A stretch of DNA of 64,000 bases from Aureibaculum luteum (GCF_003449015.1 NZ_QRGD01000001.1:1134639-1198638); one strand, 5' to 3'. Shown: positions 9,375-20,126, numbered from the stretch's first letter. Made by a program: numbers and translations. The notes: a model not told the origin generated them from the sequence alone.

Positions 9375-12101
9375 TTACAAATTATAGGTTAAACTCAACA
9401 CTAAATAACGTGGCTGTATAAAATATTGGCTACTGGAAGTGTAAAATTCATTTGTTCTATCCTGATTAATTGATTTTGTATTAAAAATATTTGTAGCACT
9501 AATTTTATATTCCCATTGACTATCCTTCTTTTGGTAAGCTAAGTTCGCGTTTAAAAAACTATACGAATTTAAATGTTGAGTTTGATTTTTGTAGTTATAA
9601 TATGAATAATCTAGTTTAAAAATAAAAGCTTTTAAAAAATTAGCATCGAAGTTCATGAAAAGTCGATCTGTATTAAATTTAGAATTACTATCACCTTGAT
9701 TGTACTCATTTATAATGAGATTATATCCTATCTCAATGTTTGGTTTATTCTTGTTATGACTAGTGCTTAATGCAAAATTATAAGATTGAGTAATGGCTTC
9801 ATTAAGCGTAACTACCTCTTCAAAAACCTGATTATATTTACTATATGAAATTGAACTACCTATTTCAGCCTTCAATTCCCAAAAATATCTAGCCATTTGT
9901 AAGTTAACACTTAAATTTTCATCTGAAAAATTTGAATTAAAAGGAGAGGACAACTGCAACACACCATCTGGATTAATCTTATTGCGAAATGCATTTATGG
10001 CTTTATTATAATTAATTGAAGTGAAAAGTGACATATATTGACCTGATTTGAATAAATTTCGATCAACATAATAACTTAAGTTTAAATCGTGTGATAAGGA
10101 ATTTTCCAAATCACGATTTCCTCTAAATAATGAATTGTAATTATTTAAAACTAACCCTTCCGCTAATTTGTTTACATCAGTAAACCTTGTTTGAATTTTA
10201 TAATTGAAGTAAATTGATTCCGAGTTGTTGAACTTTACAATAGTATTAAAATTGGGTAAAAATTGAAAAAAATTATGTCTTGAGGAGTTTTCAAATTGCG
10301 TATTTTTAGAAACATAATTGTGTAACGTAAAACCTGGACTTATTGTGAAAATCCCTGTTTTTAATCGATAACGTAGTCCTAAATAGATATCATTAAAACG
10401 ATAAGAAACATCATTTTTTATTGGTGCTTCTGCATCGGTTAAATTATTAACAGTACCGTTATCTAGAATTTGAAATATTTCTGAATTAAATTGCTGCTTA
10501 CTTAACAAGGTACCCAATGTGAAATTTAGATTGCTTCTTTTAGTTAAAACATACCAATAATCAAGTTTAGCATCAAATTTGTTTGTTTTTACAAGATGCT
10601 TCTGATTCACATTATAGTTGGATTGAGCTTGATCTAAGCCAAGGTTGTCAGCAAACGGAAATAGACTTGTTTGAGCTAATATGGCATTGTAAAAAGGGTC
10701 TTCTTTTTGTATTAAATACTGCGATTCAAAAGCGAGAATATTTTTGTCGTTTAGCGTATAATAGTAATCTAAACCTTGTGTAATTTTATAAGGATTTTGC
10801 TTATTGGTCTCATCAATATCTTTGAGTACTGATGAGTAAAAATCTTTATAAGTGCTTTTTTTAGAAAAACTGGCAAAAGCGTTGTAATTTAATTGTTCCT
10901 TACTATCGGGTTTATAAACTGAACTTAATTTAAACAAGCCTAACTTACTTTTTTGACGTTTATCATTCGTTGTAGTTTCATCTTCTATTTGGTTTGCATT
11001 AGTTTCTGTTTGTGTAAACTGTCTTAAACTTTTTTCAATGGTTTGGGTTATATTACTAGAAAAAATAGCAAAACCAGATAAATCCCAATTTTGGGAAGGA
11101 GAATAATTGAGGTCTGTTGCAATAAATTTACTATCAATAGACTTTGCCTGATTATTACGTAATGCTAATGAACCATAATCCGTTGATTCAACGTTAAAAA
11201 GAGTCCCGCTTTTTTGATGTACATCATTAAATCTTCCAGAAAATCGAGAAAGGTCATTTGAAGATAAAGGGGCGTCACCAATATTATTAAAATCAGTAAT
11301 GATGTTGACACTTTTTTTAGGACTATAATAAAATAGTTTAGGATGAATTATATACCTTTCACTAGGGCCTCCTCCAATCATTACATCGCCAAACCAAAAA
11401 TTCTTCTTGCCTTCTTTAAGCTTAATATTAATGGCTACATTTTCGCTATTGTCACGTAATTGACTTAATTGAGCGACATTGTCATGATTTTTTAGTATCT
11501 CTATCTTGTCAAGTACATTGGCTGGAATGTTTTTTGTAGCTAATTTTGTGTTACCGTCAAAAAAACGTTTCCCTTCAACCATTATAGTATTAACTACTTT
11601 TCCTTGTACTTTTATTTCTCCATCTTTGGTTACTTCAACACCTGGTAAACGTTTTAATACATCTTCAAGCTTTTTGTCACTTTCGTTTTTAAATGAATCC
11701 GCATTATAGATTAGGGTATCTCCTTTAATTTTAATGGGTATTTTATAGGTCAGTTCGACTTCATCTAAATCAGTTGAATCCTCTAAAAGATGAAAATTTC
11801 TAATTATATCAGTTGCATTCGTACTAATTTCTATTTGAATATTCTTCTTACCTATATAGCTTACGGTTATTTGGTAAGTTGTGTTTTCGGCTAAGTTAAG
11901 GCTATATTCACCCTTCGGATTGGTAATTTTAAAAGATTCAATGGTTTTTGTTTTTTGATTTACAGCAATAACATTAGCCATCTGCAATGGGCTGCCAATA
12001 CTGTCGTTTACAACGCCATTTAACTTAACTTGAGAAAATAACACGTTTGATAGGCAAAAAAGGCCAAAGAAAAGATAATACTTGATTAGATGTAGTAGCA
12101 T
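9375..12101 (-). CDS. TonB-dependent receptor-like outer-membrane beta-barrel protein
   Basis: 908-aa outer-membrane protein: signal peptide (LIKYYLFFGLFCLSNVLFSQ), a CarboxypepD_reg-like domain (about 25-105), a plug-like domain (about 115-235; LEDVLKRLPGVEVTKDGEI, VMVEGKRFFDG reads here as IMVEGKRFFDG), and a long barrel of the outer-membrane beta-barrel family 3 type ending in YLVLSLTYNL. It lacks a recognisable TonB box. It lies 19 bp after the GLPGLI gene in the same direction. This pairing recurs throughout Flavobacteriia and suggests a shared envelope role, still uncharacterised. Substrate unknown. Confidence 0.85.
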   Translation of the reverse strand: MLLHLIKYYLFFGLFCLSNVLFSQVKLNGVVNDSIGSPLQMANVIAVNQKTKTIESFKITNPKGEYSLNLAENTTYQITVSYIGKKNIQIEISTNATDIIRNFHLLEDSTDLDEVELTYKIPIKIKGDTLIYNADSFKNESDKKLEDVLKRLPGVEVTKDGEIKVQGKVVNTIMVEGKRFFDGNTKLATKNIPANVLDKIEILKNHDNVAQLSQLRDNSENVAINIKLKEGKKNFWFGDVMIGGGPSERYIIHPKLFYYSPKKSVNIITDFNNIGDAPLSSNDLSRFSGRFNDVHQKSGTLFNVESTDYGSLALRNNQAKSIDSKFIATDLNYSPSQNWDLSGFAIFSSNITQTIEKSLRQFTQTETNANQIEDETTTNDKRQKSKLGLFKLSSVYKPDSKEQLNYNAFASFSKKSTYKDFYSSVLKDIDETNKQNPYKITQGLDYYYTLNDKNILAFESQYLIQKEDPFYNAILAQTSLFPFADNLGLDQAQSNYNVNQKHLVKTNKFDAKLDYWYVLTKRSNLNFTLGTLLSKQQFNSEIFQILDNGTVNNLTDAEAPIKNDVSYRFNDIYLGLRYRLKTGIFTISPGFTLHNYVSKNTQFENSSRHNFFQFLPNFNTIVKFNNSESIYFNYKIQTRFTDVNKLAEGLVLNNYNSLFRGNRDLENSLSHDLNLSYYVDRNLFKSGQYMSLFTSINYNKAINAFRNKINPDGVLQLSSPFNSNFSDENLSVNLQMARYFWELKAEIGSSISYSKYNQVFEEVVTLNEAITQSYNFALSTSHNKNKPNIEIGYNLIINEYNQGDSNSKFNTDRLFMNFDANFLKAFIFKLDYSYYNYKNQTQHLNSYSFLNANLAYQKKDSQWEYKISATNIFNTKSINQDRTNEFYTSSSQYFIQPRYLVLSLTYNL

Positions 12102-12120
12102 AACATCTTATAAATAGAAA

Positions 12121-12897
12121 TTAATTTTCAAATGGAAAACCCATTTTTTCCTCAAACCCCTTTGGAGAAACTATTTTGCCTCTTAGTGGTTCTATTTTAG
12201 CAAGTTTTTCTGGATTTAGCACAATTTCAGTCGCAACAATTGTCTGGTAACCAGCCTCGTCAACTTCTAAAATTAATCCTGGCAATCCCCCATATCTATC
12301 TGGTCCATTACTAATTGGAATTTCCATAGTGTACCAAGCAATAAAATTTAAATCTTTTAGTTCTAAAACATTTTCAAAACTACCATCTTCATTCTTCACC
12401 TGTTCATTACGCTCTACACTTTGAACAAAAGAGGCTTTATAGCAAGTATATTTTCCAATTTTCTTTGTTTCGTCTATTAGTTTCCAATTATATACTTTCA
12501 TAGTATCCTTTACAACTAATTGTGCACCGAAACCATCAAACTTCCACATGTAATAATTTTCTTTAAAATTTTTATAATAATCTGTAAATGGAAATTGATC
12601 AACATCTGAAGGTTTAAGGTTTAATTCTTCGATAGGTTTATAAATAGATTCCAAATTATTAAATTCTAAAATGAATGTTCTTTCAAGAAATTTTTTAGAT
12701 ATATCTATTCCGTCTTCAATTTTTTTACGCTCAGTAATATCTAGGTCTGGATCTTCTAATTGTTTTCTTTCTTTGGTATCATTATATATACGTTCATAAG
12801 TAATTTTTCCTTGAAAATTTTGTGCAGAAAGAATTAGCGTAGAGAATATGTATACTATTAGTGATAATCTAAGTGAGAGATTGCTAGCGTTTTTCAT
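12121..12897 (-). CDS. GLPGLI family protein
   Basis: 258-aa exported protein of the Bacteroidota GLPGLI family, named after the motif seen here as YGGLPGLILEVD. Signal peptide at residues 1-25 (ending LILSAQ), then alternating strands. The family has no known biochemical function, but its genes usually sit beside a TonB-dependent or outer-membrane beta-barrel gene, as here. First gene of the two-gene unit with the 908-aa barrel. Confidence 0.9.
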   Translation of the reverse strand: MKNASNLSLRLSLIVYIFSTLILSAQNFQGKITYERIYNDTKERKQLEDPDLDITERKKIEDGIDISKKFLERTFILEFNNLESIYKPIEELNLKPSDVDQFPFTDYYKNFKENYYMWKFDGFGAQLVVKDTMKVYNWKLIDETKKIGKYTCYKASFVQSVERNEQVKNEDGSFENVLELKDLNFIAWYTMEIPISNGPDRYGGLPGLILEVDEAGYQTIVATEIVLNPEKLAKIEPLRGKIVSPKGFEEKMGFPFEN

Positions 12898-12965
12898 GGT
12901 AAGAATTTTACAAATCTAAAACTAACATTTTTTTTTCATATATAGATTAAGTTTAGTACATGTTC

Positions 12966-13050
12966 TTAAAATTAGTGAAGAAGATAAATGAGTTTTTACT
13001 GAAGAAGCAATAAAAAAACCCAAAATAAATAGCATTTAGCAAAAGGGAGT
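12966..13050 (+). pseudogene. Decayed 3' end of a TlpA-type thioredoxin gene
   Basis: In the frame ending with TAG at 13030-13032 the sequence reads ...TEEAIKKTQNK-stop, with an in-frame stop a few codons upstream. This mirrors the end of the thioredoxin lipoprotein at 9334 (...NEIEEIINKKTRNK-stop). Similarity continues past the stop codon: AGCATTCAGCAAAATGG there, AGCATTTAGCAAAAGGG here. The two copies are in the same orientation and bracket the inverted GLPGLI/barrel pair. Only about 60-80 bp are recognisable. Confidence 0.45.
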
Positions 13051-13101
13051 AAGCTAAACGGTACTCATTAAGGGTTCATTAGTATCTTCTGTTAAGTTCT
13101 T

Positions 13102-14826
13102 TTAAAAATCAAACTTATAGGTCAATCCACCAAAAACTTGTAAACCTTGCACATAGTAGTTAGTATATTTTTGATAATCGCTACTTAATAAATTATTTAC
13201 CTTAGCAAACGCCGTAAGTTTTTCATTAAATTTATAACCTCCATTAAGGTTTAAATCTACATAATCACCTACGGTAACTCTAGTTGCTGGGTTAATTGGT
13301 GTTGAGATTTCATCTTTGCGACTACCAACATAAAATATGTTAGCACCAGCAAACCAATTATCATTATTATAATCAGCAAAGGCACTTACTTTTAACGCAG
13401 GTAAGTTCCATGCTTTATCTTCGGTTTTAGTGTCGTATTGATTGAATTCTGCATTACCACCTAATTTTAACTGTTTTGATACATCTATAGAGACTTCTGC
13501 AAAACCACTAATAGTTTTAATAGTATCATATACCACACCAAAAGAATTTCCGGCTTTATAACCATAATCAACTAAATCAGTTCCTTGGGTTTTAGAAGCA
13601 TTTAACTTGTATAAAGGCTTGTCACGCTCGTTGCTATATGATGCTTTAAAGTTATATCCAATATTCGAGGCTAATTTTCCTTTTAAACCAAAGAACCCGT
13701 TATATTGCTCATCTGTACGTCTCATGGTTAAGGTAGGCGAAATAAAAGGATTCTCATCTGCAAAGCCTTTAAAGGAGTTTTGATGTAAATCTCCAGTTAC
13801 ACCTCCATAAAGTGTCAAAACCTCGTCTATAAGCTTGTAAGAGGCTGTAACGTTCGGATAATAATAGCCTTTACTTTCATTACCACTACCTGTACCTGAA
13901 CTGTATAATAATTTTACACCAAGGTTCACGGTAAGGTCATTACGTAAAATTTCTAAACTAGGGTTAAAACCAATATTAAAAAAGGTATATTTTAAATCGT
14001 CTGTATCTTCGTAATTTCTTTCAAATTTACCTCTTAAAAATTCTAAGCGTACATCAGCATTGATATACTCTGATGCAATAGGAAATTCTATTTTTGGTTT
14101 TGCTAAAAAGTGAATTTCTGCACTCCCTTGGTCATCTGTAAAACGATTAGATTCAACAGTGCCGCCTTGAAAAAAGGAATCTTTATAATCCACTTTACCG
14201 CCTACATAAATTTCTGTATATTTTTGCTGTTCATCAATACTTTCAATAGCATTTTCACTAAAAGAAATTAGTTCAGGTAAACCATACCAGTTATATTTTT
14301 GCATTCTTGCACCCGCATTTACCTGCCAGTCAAAGTCGCGTTCTTCTTGTTTATAAAAAAGATCTAACCGTGTATCAAAATAATTATCATCTAATTCAAT
14401 ATTATTAATACCTCCTTTGGATGAAATAAAATTAAAAAAGGCTCCAAAGTCATTATAACGATTGCTATTTCCATGAACAAATAACTCTACACCTGGGGTA
14501 GAAAAATTACCAAATCCTGCAGAAACATAATTGTCATACACTTGTGGACTCGGATTTACCTTTAGTACTTTTGCTTTTCCTTTATTGGGAGTAAATGTAG
14601 AAGCTACAGGAATGGAAAAAATGCTATAACTAATAGGTTTTTTTATATCAATATCGTTGGTGTCAATTTGAGGTGATGATTTTATTTTAAAAGCATCAGA
14701 AACCGTTGGGGTATATGATTTTACCACATTGATAACTTCCGTGCCAATAGTATCTTTACTCCTTTCCTGAGCAAACGTTAATGATGTTACCAACAATATA
14801 ATCAATGTTGAAATGTATTTTTTCAT
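13102..14826 (-). CDS. Outer-membrane TonB-receptor-like beta-barrel protein
   Basis: 574-aa protein with a signal peptide (ending TSLTFAQ) and a barrel rich in aromatic strands that ends in QVFGGLTYKFDF. It has no carboxypeptidase-like domain and no convincing plug domain, so it is a barrel-only relative of TonB-dependent receptors. It lies 160 bp downstream of the large TPR protein gene, in the same direction. The arrangement 'TPR protein, then barrel' divergent from ftsE looks like an envelope-assembly module; its role is not established from the sequence. Confidence 0.8.
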   Translation of the reverse strand: MKKYISTLIILLVTSLTFAQERSKDTIGTEVINVVKSYTPTVSDAFKIKSSPQIDTNDIDIKKPISYSIFSIPVASTFTPNKGKAKVLKVNPSPQVYDNYVSAGFGNFSTPGVELFVHGNSNRYNDFGAFFNFISSKGGINNIELDDNYFDTRLDLFYKQEERDFDWQVNAGARMQKYNWYGLPELISFSENAIESIDEQQKYTEIYVGGKVDYKDSFFQGGTVESNRFTDDQGSAEIHFLAKPKIEFPIASEYINADVRLEFLRGKFERNYEDTDDLKYTFFNIGFNPSLEILRNDLTVNLGVKLLYSSGTGSGNESKGYYYPNVTASYKLIDEVLTLYGGVTGDLHQNSFKGFADENPFISPTLTMRRTDEQYNGFFGLKGKLASNIGYNFKASYSNERDKPLYKLNASKTQGTDLVDYGYKAGNSFGVVYDTIKTISGFAEVSIDVSKQLKLGGNAEFNQYDTKTEDKAWNLPALKVSAFADYNNDNWFAGANIFYVGSRKDEISTPINPATRVTVGDYVDLNLNGGYKFNEKLTAFAKVNNLLSSDYQKYTNYYVQGLQVFGGLTYKFDF

Positions 14827-14986
14827 GTGTTTATTTCTATTGTTTTTTAATGGTCACATGCAGTTCGCAATTAATCAATCTTTTGTATGATAAAATATTG
14901 AACATGCTCGTGTCATGTTGTAATTAAATTTGAAATTTATATTCAAGATTTAAAATTGTTTTTGTACTTAATTTATTGATCCTATT

Positions 14987-17900
14987 CTAATTCTCTGGAT
15001 TGACAGATTCATTAGTCTCAGCTTCTTTCTTCTTAATTTTAACAAGCTCTGATTTGGCTTCATCGGTCACATCTTTATAATCGGAAAAGTTTTTAATCAC
15101 ACTTTCTAAAATATAAGTAGCTTGATAAGCATCTTGTAATTCGTAAAAGTTTTTGGCCATTACAATTAGTCCTTTGGCTCCAAAATATTTATAAGCGGAA
15201 TAATCTGCCACTAAAGTCTGAACTGTGGTATTTGACACTTTGTAATTACCTTCTTGGTGTTTAAAATAAGCATCATAATAAATCGCTTCCGCTTTTAATT
15301 CGCCTGTAGCAATTTTACCGACTTCGGTGTACGCTTCTTCAGCCTTACGTTCATCACCTGTTTTAAATGCAGAACGAGCAATAATTACTTTAGCATCAGA
15401 TTTTACTCTATTTTCTAATTTTGGTCTCAATAATACTTTTTCAGCATACGCTACGGCTGCATCGTAATTTTCTTGTTCGTAATATCCTTTCATCAAATTA
15501 CTTTGAGCAAAAGTGATGTTTTGAGGAAAATCAGCTTGCTCTTCCAAACGTTTTAAAATCGGCATTGCCTTCGTCCAATTATTAGCTTCTAAATAAGCTT
15601 GAGATAACCTTGATAAAGCTTGTTCAGTAAACTCATTACGTTCTTGATCTGTTACATAATTATAATAGGGTATAGAGGTTGTTTGTTGTTTTTCATTAAA
15701 TAGAGCCTCTGCTAGATAGAAATTAGCGTTTAAAGCGTGTCCACCACTTGGAAATTCTTTTAGATAGCTTTTAAATGCTGAAATTGCTTTTTTACGATTG
15801 TTTAAGAGGTATTGTTTTTCAGCCGATTCGTACATGTCATTATCCAAATCAGAATCTGTTACGGTTACAAAATCTAGATCTTTAACCCAAGAAGCATATT
15901 CATCAACACGGCCTAGATCTACATAGATTTGTCTTGCATTGGCAACCGCTTGTTTGGCTTCTCCAGTACTAGGAAATTCCTTAACCACACGTCTATATTT
16001 ATCTAAGGCTTCATTATCTCTTTCTATATTATAATAGATTAATCCTTGTTTTAATAAGGCTTTAGGTACGTAAGAGCTTCTTTTATATTCATTGAGTAAA
16101 TTGTTGTACGCAGTTAAGGCAGATTCATTATCATCAGCAACAATATATGAATTACCTAATTCATAATAGGCGTCATCACGTAGGGTAGATTTAGGATACG
16201 CTTTTAAAAAGGCCTTAAAATCGTCAATTTTAGCATTGTTTTTACGGATAAACCCATAACTCATCGCTCTTTGAAAATGAGCATAATCCCTGTCAATACC
16301 TTTTTTGTTTATAACGTTGTTGTAAGCCGTTATGGCTTTATTGTAATTACTAGAAACATAAAACGCATCACCTAAACGTAAATAGGCATCGTTAAGTTTG
16401 TTTTCGTCATCAGGATTTGTATCAATAAAAGACTGAAATTCATCACCAGCACGGTTATAATCTTTTAATTTAAAGTAAGAATACGCAATATTATAATCAA
16501 TAAATTCATTTTCTGGAAGGCCAGAAGCGTCCATTTTTTGAAATTTTTGAAAACCAGCTAATGCGTCTTTATAATTATTTGACAAATAATTAGTTTCTGC
16601 TTTCCAGAAAATGGCTTTTGCCGTCGTTGAAGTATTTCTAGGACTATCAATAGCAAGGTCAAAATAAGTCAATGCATCATCATAATCTCCATCATTAAAT
16701 AATTGAATTCCTCTATATAAGGCTACTTTTTGATATAAATCTTTATGATGTGCTTCGTTTTTACCTTTTAAAGCAACTAATGCACCAGCATAATCTTTAG
16801 AAGAAATGTAAGCACTAATAAGTAATTCGCCAATTTCGTCTTTCGCGGTAGATTTTGGATACAGGTCTAAATATTCTTGCAACACATCAGGTACACTTTT
16901 ATAAGGATTACCAATTTCATAACTCAGTTTAGCATAATTTAACCAAGCATCTTTTTTAATATCCTCATTAAATTCCATTTGCGAGGCATTTCTAAAGGCA
17001 TTTAGAGCTTCCGTTTTAAGATCTGTTTTCAAATAACACTCTGCTAAATGGTAATATGCATTTTGAGATACCGAATTTTCGCCACCAATAATTTTATTAA
17101 AATTCGCTATAGCATTTTCATAATCGTTTTGTTTGTAATAGGCATAACCTAATAAATAATAATCTGTATTGTTCCATTTACGACGTTTCCCTTTGTAATT
17201 TTTTAGATGCGGTATGGCTTCAGCATATTTATTAAGGTTAAAATAACTTTCACCAATAATTTTTGAAATTTCTGATCGCTCGTTTACATCCGCTTTTTTA
17301 AGAAATGGTTCTGCAACATCAATAGCTTCTTGAAACTGTCCTGTTTTAAATTTGATATTTGCCATGTAGTATGGTACATCATCACCTAATTCTTTGTCAT
17401 TAGCAACTTCGCCTAAATAACGATCAGCGTTGTCATAATCATCATCTTGATAAGCGATAAATCCGTAGTAATATTTCGCTTGAGAGCCATATTCTTGAGA
17501 AGTCAATAATTTTTGAAAAATACCTTTTGCTTGTTCATAGCTTTTCACTGCAAATAGACCATAAGCATATTTAAAATTAAAATCTTCTTCTTGCTTTATA
17601 GACAGGTTACGCGTTTCTACACGTTTGTACCATTTTAGGGCATAAGGATAGTTGGCATTTTTAAAATAATAATCGCCAACCTCTAAAAATGCCGTATTTT
17701 GTTTAGTACTTGTAGGAAAACGCTCTACAAATTTTAGCATCATTTTGTCGCCATCGCGTTCGCCAATTTGAATGGCACTGAATGCTTCATAATAAGCACA
17801 ATTGGCTTTATATTCAGAAATATCGTCAAAATCAGATTTTAAAGAATTAAATTGGTGCTTGGCAGCAACAAAATCTCTGTTATTATATAAGTCAACAGCA

Positions 17901-18010
17901 TGATTGTAGGCCGTTAAATTGTGCGTATAAATTTCTGTTTTTTGAGCAAAGCTAGAAGCTGAGCAAATAAAAACTATGGTGGCGAGAAGCCAATTTTGGC
18001 AATGCTTCAT
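14987..18010 (-). CDS. Large periplasmic tetratricopeptide-repeat protein
   Basis: 1007-aa exported protein built almost wholly of TPR units (for example AKYYYGFIAYQDDDYDNAD, NAYYHLAECYLKTDLKTEA, DAYYELGNSYIVADDNESA), about 25 repeats. TPR arrays of this kind scaffold protein complexes, and YbgF/BamD-like proteins are shorter relatives. I start at the Met at 18010, where a signal peptide begins (MKHCQNWLLATIVFICSASS); the frame runs 22 codons further upstream without sense. It is divergent from ftsE and upstream of the 574-aa barrel, which it may serve. Function otherwise unknown. Confidence 0.85.
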   Translation of the reverse strand: MKHCQNWLLATIVFICSASSFAQKTEIYTHNLTAYNHAVDLYNNRDFVAAKHQFNSLKSDFDDISEYKANCAYYEAFSAIQIGERDGDKMMLKFVERFPTSTKQNTAFLEVGDYYFKNANYPYALKWYKRVETRNLSIKQEEDFNFKYAYGLFAVKSYEQAKGIFQKLLTSQEYGSQAKYYYGFIAYQDDDYDNADRYLGEVANDKELGDDVPYYMANIKFKTGQFQEAIDVAEPFLKKADVNERSEISKIIGESYFNLNKYAEAIPHLKNYKGKRRKWNNTDYYLLGYAYYKQNDYENAIANFNKIIGGENSVSQNAYYHLAECYLKTDLKTEALNAFRNASQMEFNEDIKKDAWLNYAKLSYEIGNPYKSVPDVLQEYLDLYPKSTAKDEIGELLISAYISSKDYAGALVALKGKNEAHHKDLYQKVALYRGIQLFNDGDYDDALTYFDLAIDSPRNTSTTAKAIFWKAETNYLSNNYKDALAGFQKFQKMDASGLPENEFIDYNIAYSYFKLKDYNRAGDEFQSFIDTNPDDENKLNDAYLRLGDAFYVSSNYNKAITAYNNVINKKGIDRDYAHFQRAMSYGFIRKNNAKIDDFKAFLKAYPKSTLRDDAYYELGNSYIVADDNESALTAYNNLLNEYKRSSYVPKALLKQGLIYYNIERDNEALDKYRRVVKEFPSTGEAKQAVANARQIYVDLGRVDEYASWVKDLDFVTVTDSDLDNDMYESAEKQYLLNNRKKAISAFKSYLKEFPSGGHALNANFYLAEALFNEKQQTTSIPYYNYVTDQERNEFTEQALSRLSQAYLEANNWTKAMPILKRLEEQADFPQNITFAQSNLMKGYYEQENYDAAVAYAEKVLLRPKLENRVKSDAKVIIARSAFKTGDERKAEEAYTEVGKIATGELKAEAIYYDAYFKHQEGNYKVSNTTVQTLVADYSAYKYFGAKGLIVMAKNFYELQDAYQATYILESVIKNFSDYKDVTDEAKSELVKIKKKEAETNESVNPEN

Positions 18011-18300
18011 TGTGGTGAATTGTTTAAAAAATAATTCGTAATAAATATCAAAAATAACACACTCTAAGTTAAACAACGTGCAAATTATTCTAAATTGTAT
18101 AATTGTTAATTAATATAACATTTTGTTAACTAAATGTGTTAAAATTCATTATCAAATGGCAAAAATTGAGCCAAAATGATCTTAGTTAAATCATAAATAT
18201 ATTTTCTAATCGTTATTTTAGGGACTTTGGTAAAATCACTTCACACCTTAAACATTCAATTTTATTCCCTAAATTTGTCAGGCAAAATAATTACAAATCC

Positions 18301-18978
18301 ATGTCCGAGCAAAAACCGGTATTACATTTAAAGAATGCCTTTATTTTTCAACAAGAAAATTTAATATTATCTGATATTAGTTTAGATATTTATAGAGGTG
18401 ATTTTATGTATTTAATTGGAAAAACGGGGAGTGGTAAAAGTAGTTTGATGAAAACCTTATATGGCGACTTACCCTTAACACAAGGTGAGGGAGATATTGT
18501 AGATTTTGATTTGATAAAATTAAAAGAAAAGGAGATACCTTTCCTTAGAAGAAAATTGGGTGTTGTATTTCAAGATTTTAGGCTACTTAATGATAGAAAT
18601 GTACATGATAATTTACTTTTTGTATTGAAAGCTACGGGTTGGAAAGATTCTTCTAAATGCAAATCTAAAATTGATGAGGTTTTAGAAAAAGTAGGGATGA
18701 GAACCAAAGGTTTTAAAATGCCTTTTCAACTTTCTGGTGGTGAGCAACAACGTGTGGCAATTGCTAGAGCGTTATTAAATGATCCTGAATTGATTTTAGC
18801 TGATGAGCCAACGGGTAATTTAGATCCGAAAACCTCTTTGGAGGTAATGAGCGTTCTGGAGGAAATTAATAAAGAAGGCAAAACCATATTGATGGCAACT
18901 CACGATTATGCCCTTATTTTAAAATATCCTCATAAAACCATTAAATGTGATGGTGAAAAGGTTTTTGAAGTGGTTTAG
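18301..18978 (+). CDS. ftsE: Cell-division ABC transporter ATPase FtsE
   Basis: 225-aa cytoplasmic ATPase that pairs with the membrane protein FtsX to control septal peptidoglycan hydrolases. Walker [11 protein letters not shown]-loop VVFQDFRLL, signature [15 protein letters not shown], Walker [14 protein letters not shown] and H-loop [11 protein letters not shown]-like [10 protein letters not shown] are all present, and the length is typical. ftsX is not adjacent, as is usual in Flavobacteriia. A TAAATTTG -7 element lies at 18270-18277. The 3' end overlaps the convergent glycosyltransferase by 4 bp. Confidence 0.93.
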   Translation: MSEQKPVLHLKNAFIFQQENLILSDISLDIYRGDFMYLIGKTGSGKSSLMKTLYGDLPLTQGEGDIVDFDLIKLKEKEIPFLRRKLGVVFQDFRLLNDRNVHDNLLFVLKATGWKDSSKCKSKIDEVLEKVGMRTKGFKMPFQLSGGEQQRVAIARALLNDPELILADEPTGNLDPKTSLEVMSVLEEINKEGKTILMATHDYALILKYPHKTIKCDGEKVFEVV

Positions 18979-20099
18979 GAAATTAAATCAATTATTTTTT
19001 GAGCATTTTCCTTGGTGTTAAATCCTTTTAAATGATTTGATTTCTTACGTTTTTCGAACTCTTTTATTGAAAAACGCTCACCCATCAATTGATTCGTTTT
19101 TTCTATAAATTGTTGCTTTGTATTGGCAATTTCACATAAGTCTTGAAGTCCTGTACCTTCTACCATATCACTATTTACTAAACAAAATCTACCATTATAA
19201 AGTGCGTTGATTAATTTTAGTTTAATACCTGTTTTTTGAAAGGTTGGTAGTACATTAATATGAGCCTTTTCTAATAAGAGATCGAGGTGGCCTCCATCTT
19301 TAATAACAACAAATTTCATGTTGCTATGTAAGTCAATTTTTTTAGAAATATCCTTGTTGATAAAACTACTTGCAAAGATTATAGGATAATTAATTTCTTT
19401 AAAAGCCGCTATTAAAAAAAGTGCAGATTTTATGTTATCGGCTATTCTTAAGTCACCATAATACAATATGTAATCACCTTTCTCTGATAAATGTTTTATA
19501 TTATTATTCTTATGAAATGCAGGAATATAGACAGCTTTGTCAACATATTTTTTGTGAAAATATTCATGTTCTAAAGGAGAAATCGTTAAAATTGAATTTG
19601 TTTTATTTGCTATTTTTTCAAAGTATAAAAATTTTATAGCTTCAAGTTTAAAGAAAATCTTTTTAAATATGTTTTTCTCACTTTTTGCTAATCCATTTAA
19701 ATACTCATGCTCTATATTATGGGCTCTTACAAGTGTTATTCTATTAGCAAAAGTATTTTTCAGTAATGGAACAGTAGTATGTAAACCTTCAAATAATATT
19801 GGGGCATTACTATTTTTCAAATTTTCAAGCAGTACATTATTATATCTAGATTTCGCTCTGAATGGGATTGTTGAAAAAACGCTACTTATAACAGTATTAC
19901 GTTTATAATAATAGATATGTTTACAATACTTTTTTAAATTTTCAGGCCTACCTCTGCCAAACTCAAATACGTGTAAATAAATATCAACATTTAATTCGCT
20001 TAATGCCTTTATTTTGTAGAAAACATCTATTACGCCACCGTAATTTGGTGGGAAAGGAACATCAAAGGAAACTATATGTAAGGATTGCTTCATTAACAT
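18975..20099 (-). CDS. GT4-type glycosyltransferase
   Basis: 374-aa cytoplasmic glycosyltransferase of the GT-B fold. The N-terminal half starts with a Rossmann strand and glycine loop (LHIVSFDVPFPPNYGGVIDV); the C-terminal half contains ILYYGDLRIADN and the donor-side segment TFQKTGIKLKLINALYNG, where the usual ExxxE motif is poorly kept. Likely adds a sugar to a surface polysaccharide or LPS. Met at 20099 or 20093 could be the start. It is divergent from the oxygenase gene; a 9-bp inverted repeat (AAGGTATTG / CAATACCTT, 20127-20159) lies between them. Confidence 0.82.
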   Translation of the reverse strand: MLMKQSLHIVSFDVPFPPNYGGVIDVFYKIKALSELNVDIYLHVFEFGRGRPENLKKYCKHIYYYKRNTVISSVFSTIPFRAKSRYNNVLLENLKNSNAPILFEGLHTTVPLLKNTFANRITLVRAHNIEHEYLNGLAKSEKNIFKKIFFKLEAIKFLYFEKIANKTNSILTISPLEHEYFHKKYVDKAVYIPAFHKNNNIKHLSEKGDYILYYGDLRIADNIKSALFLIAAFKEINYPIIFASSFINKDISKKIDLHSNMKFVVIKDGGHLDLLLEKAHINVLPTFQKTGIKLKLINALYNGRFCLVNSDMVEGTGLQDLCEIANTKQQFIEKTNQLMGERFSIKEFEKRKKSNHLKGFNTKENAQKIIDLIS

Positions 20100-20126
20100 G
20101 TATTCATAAAAGTAAATAACCTTACG

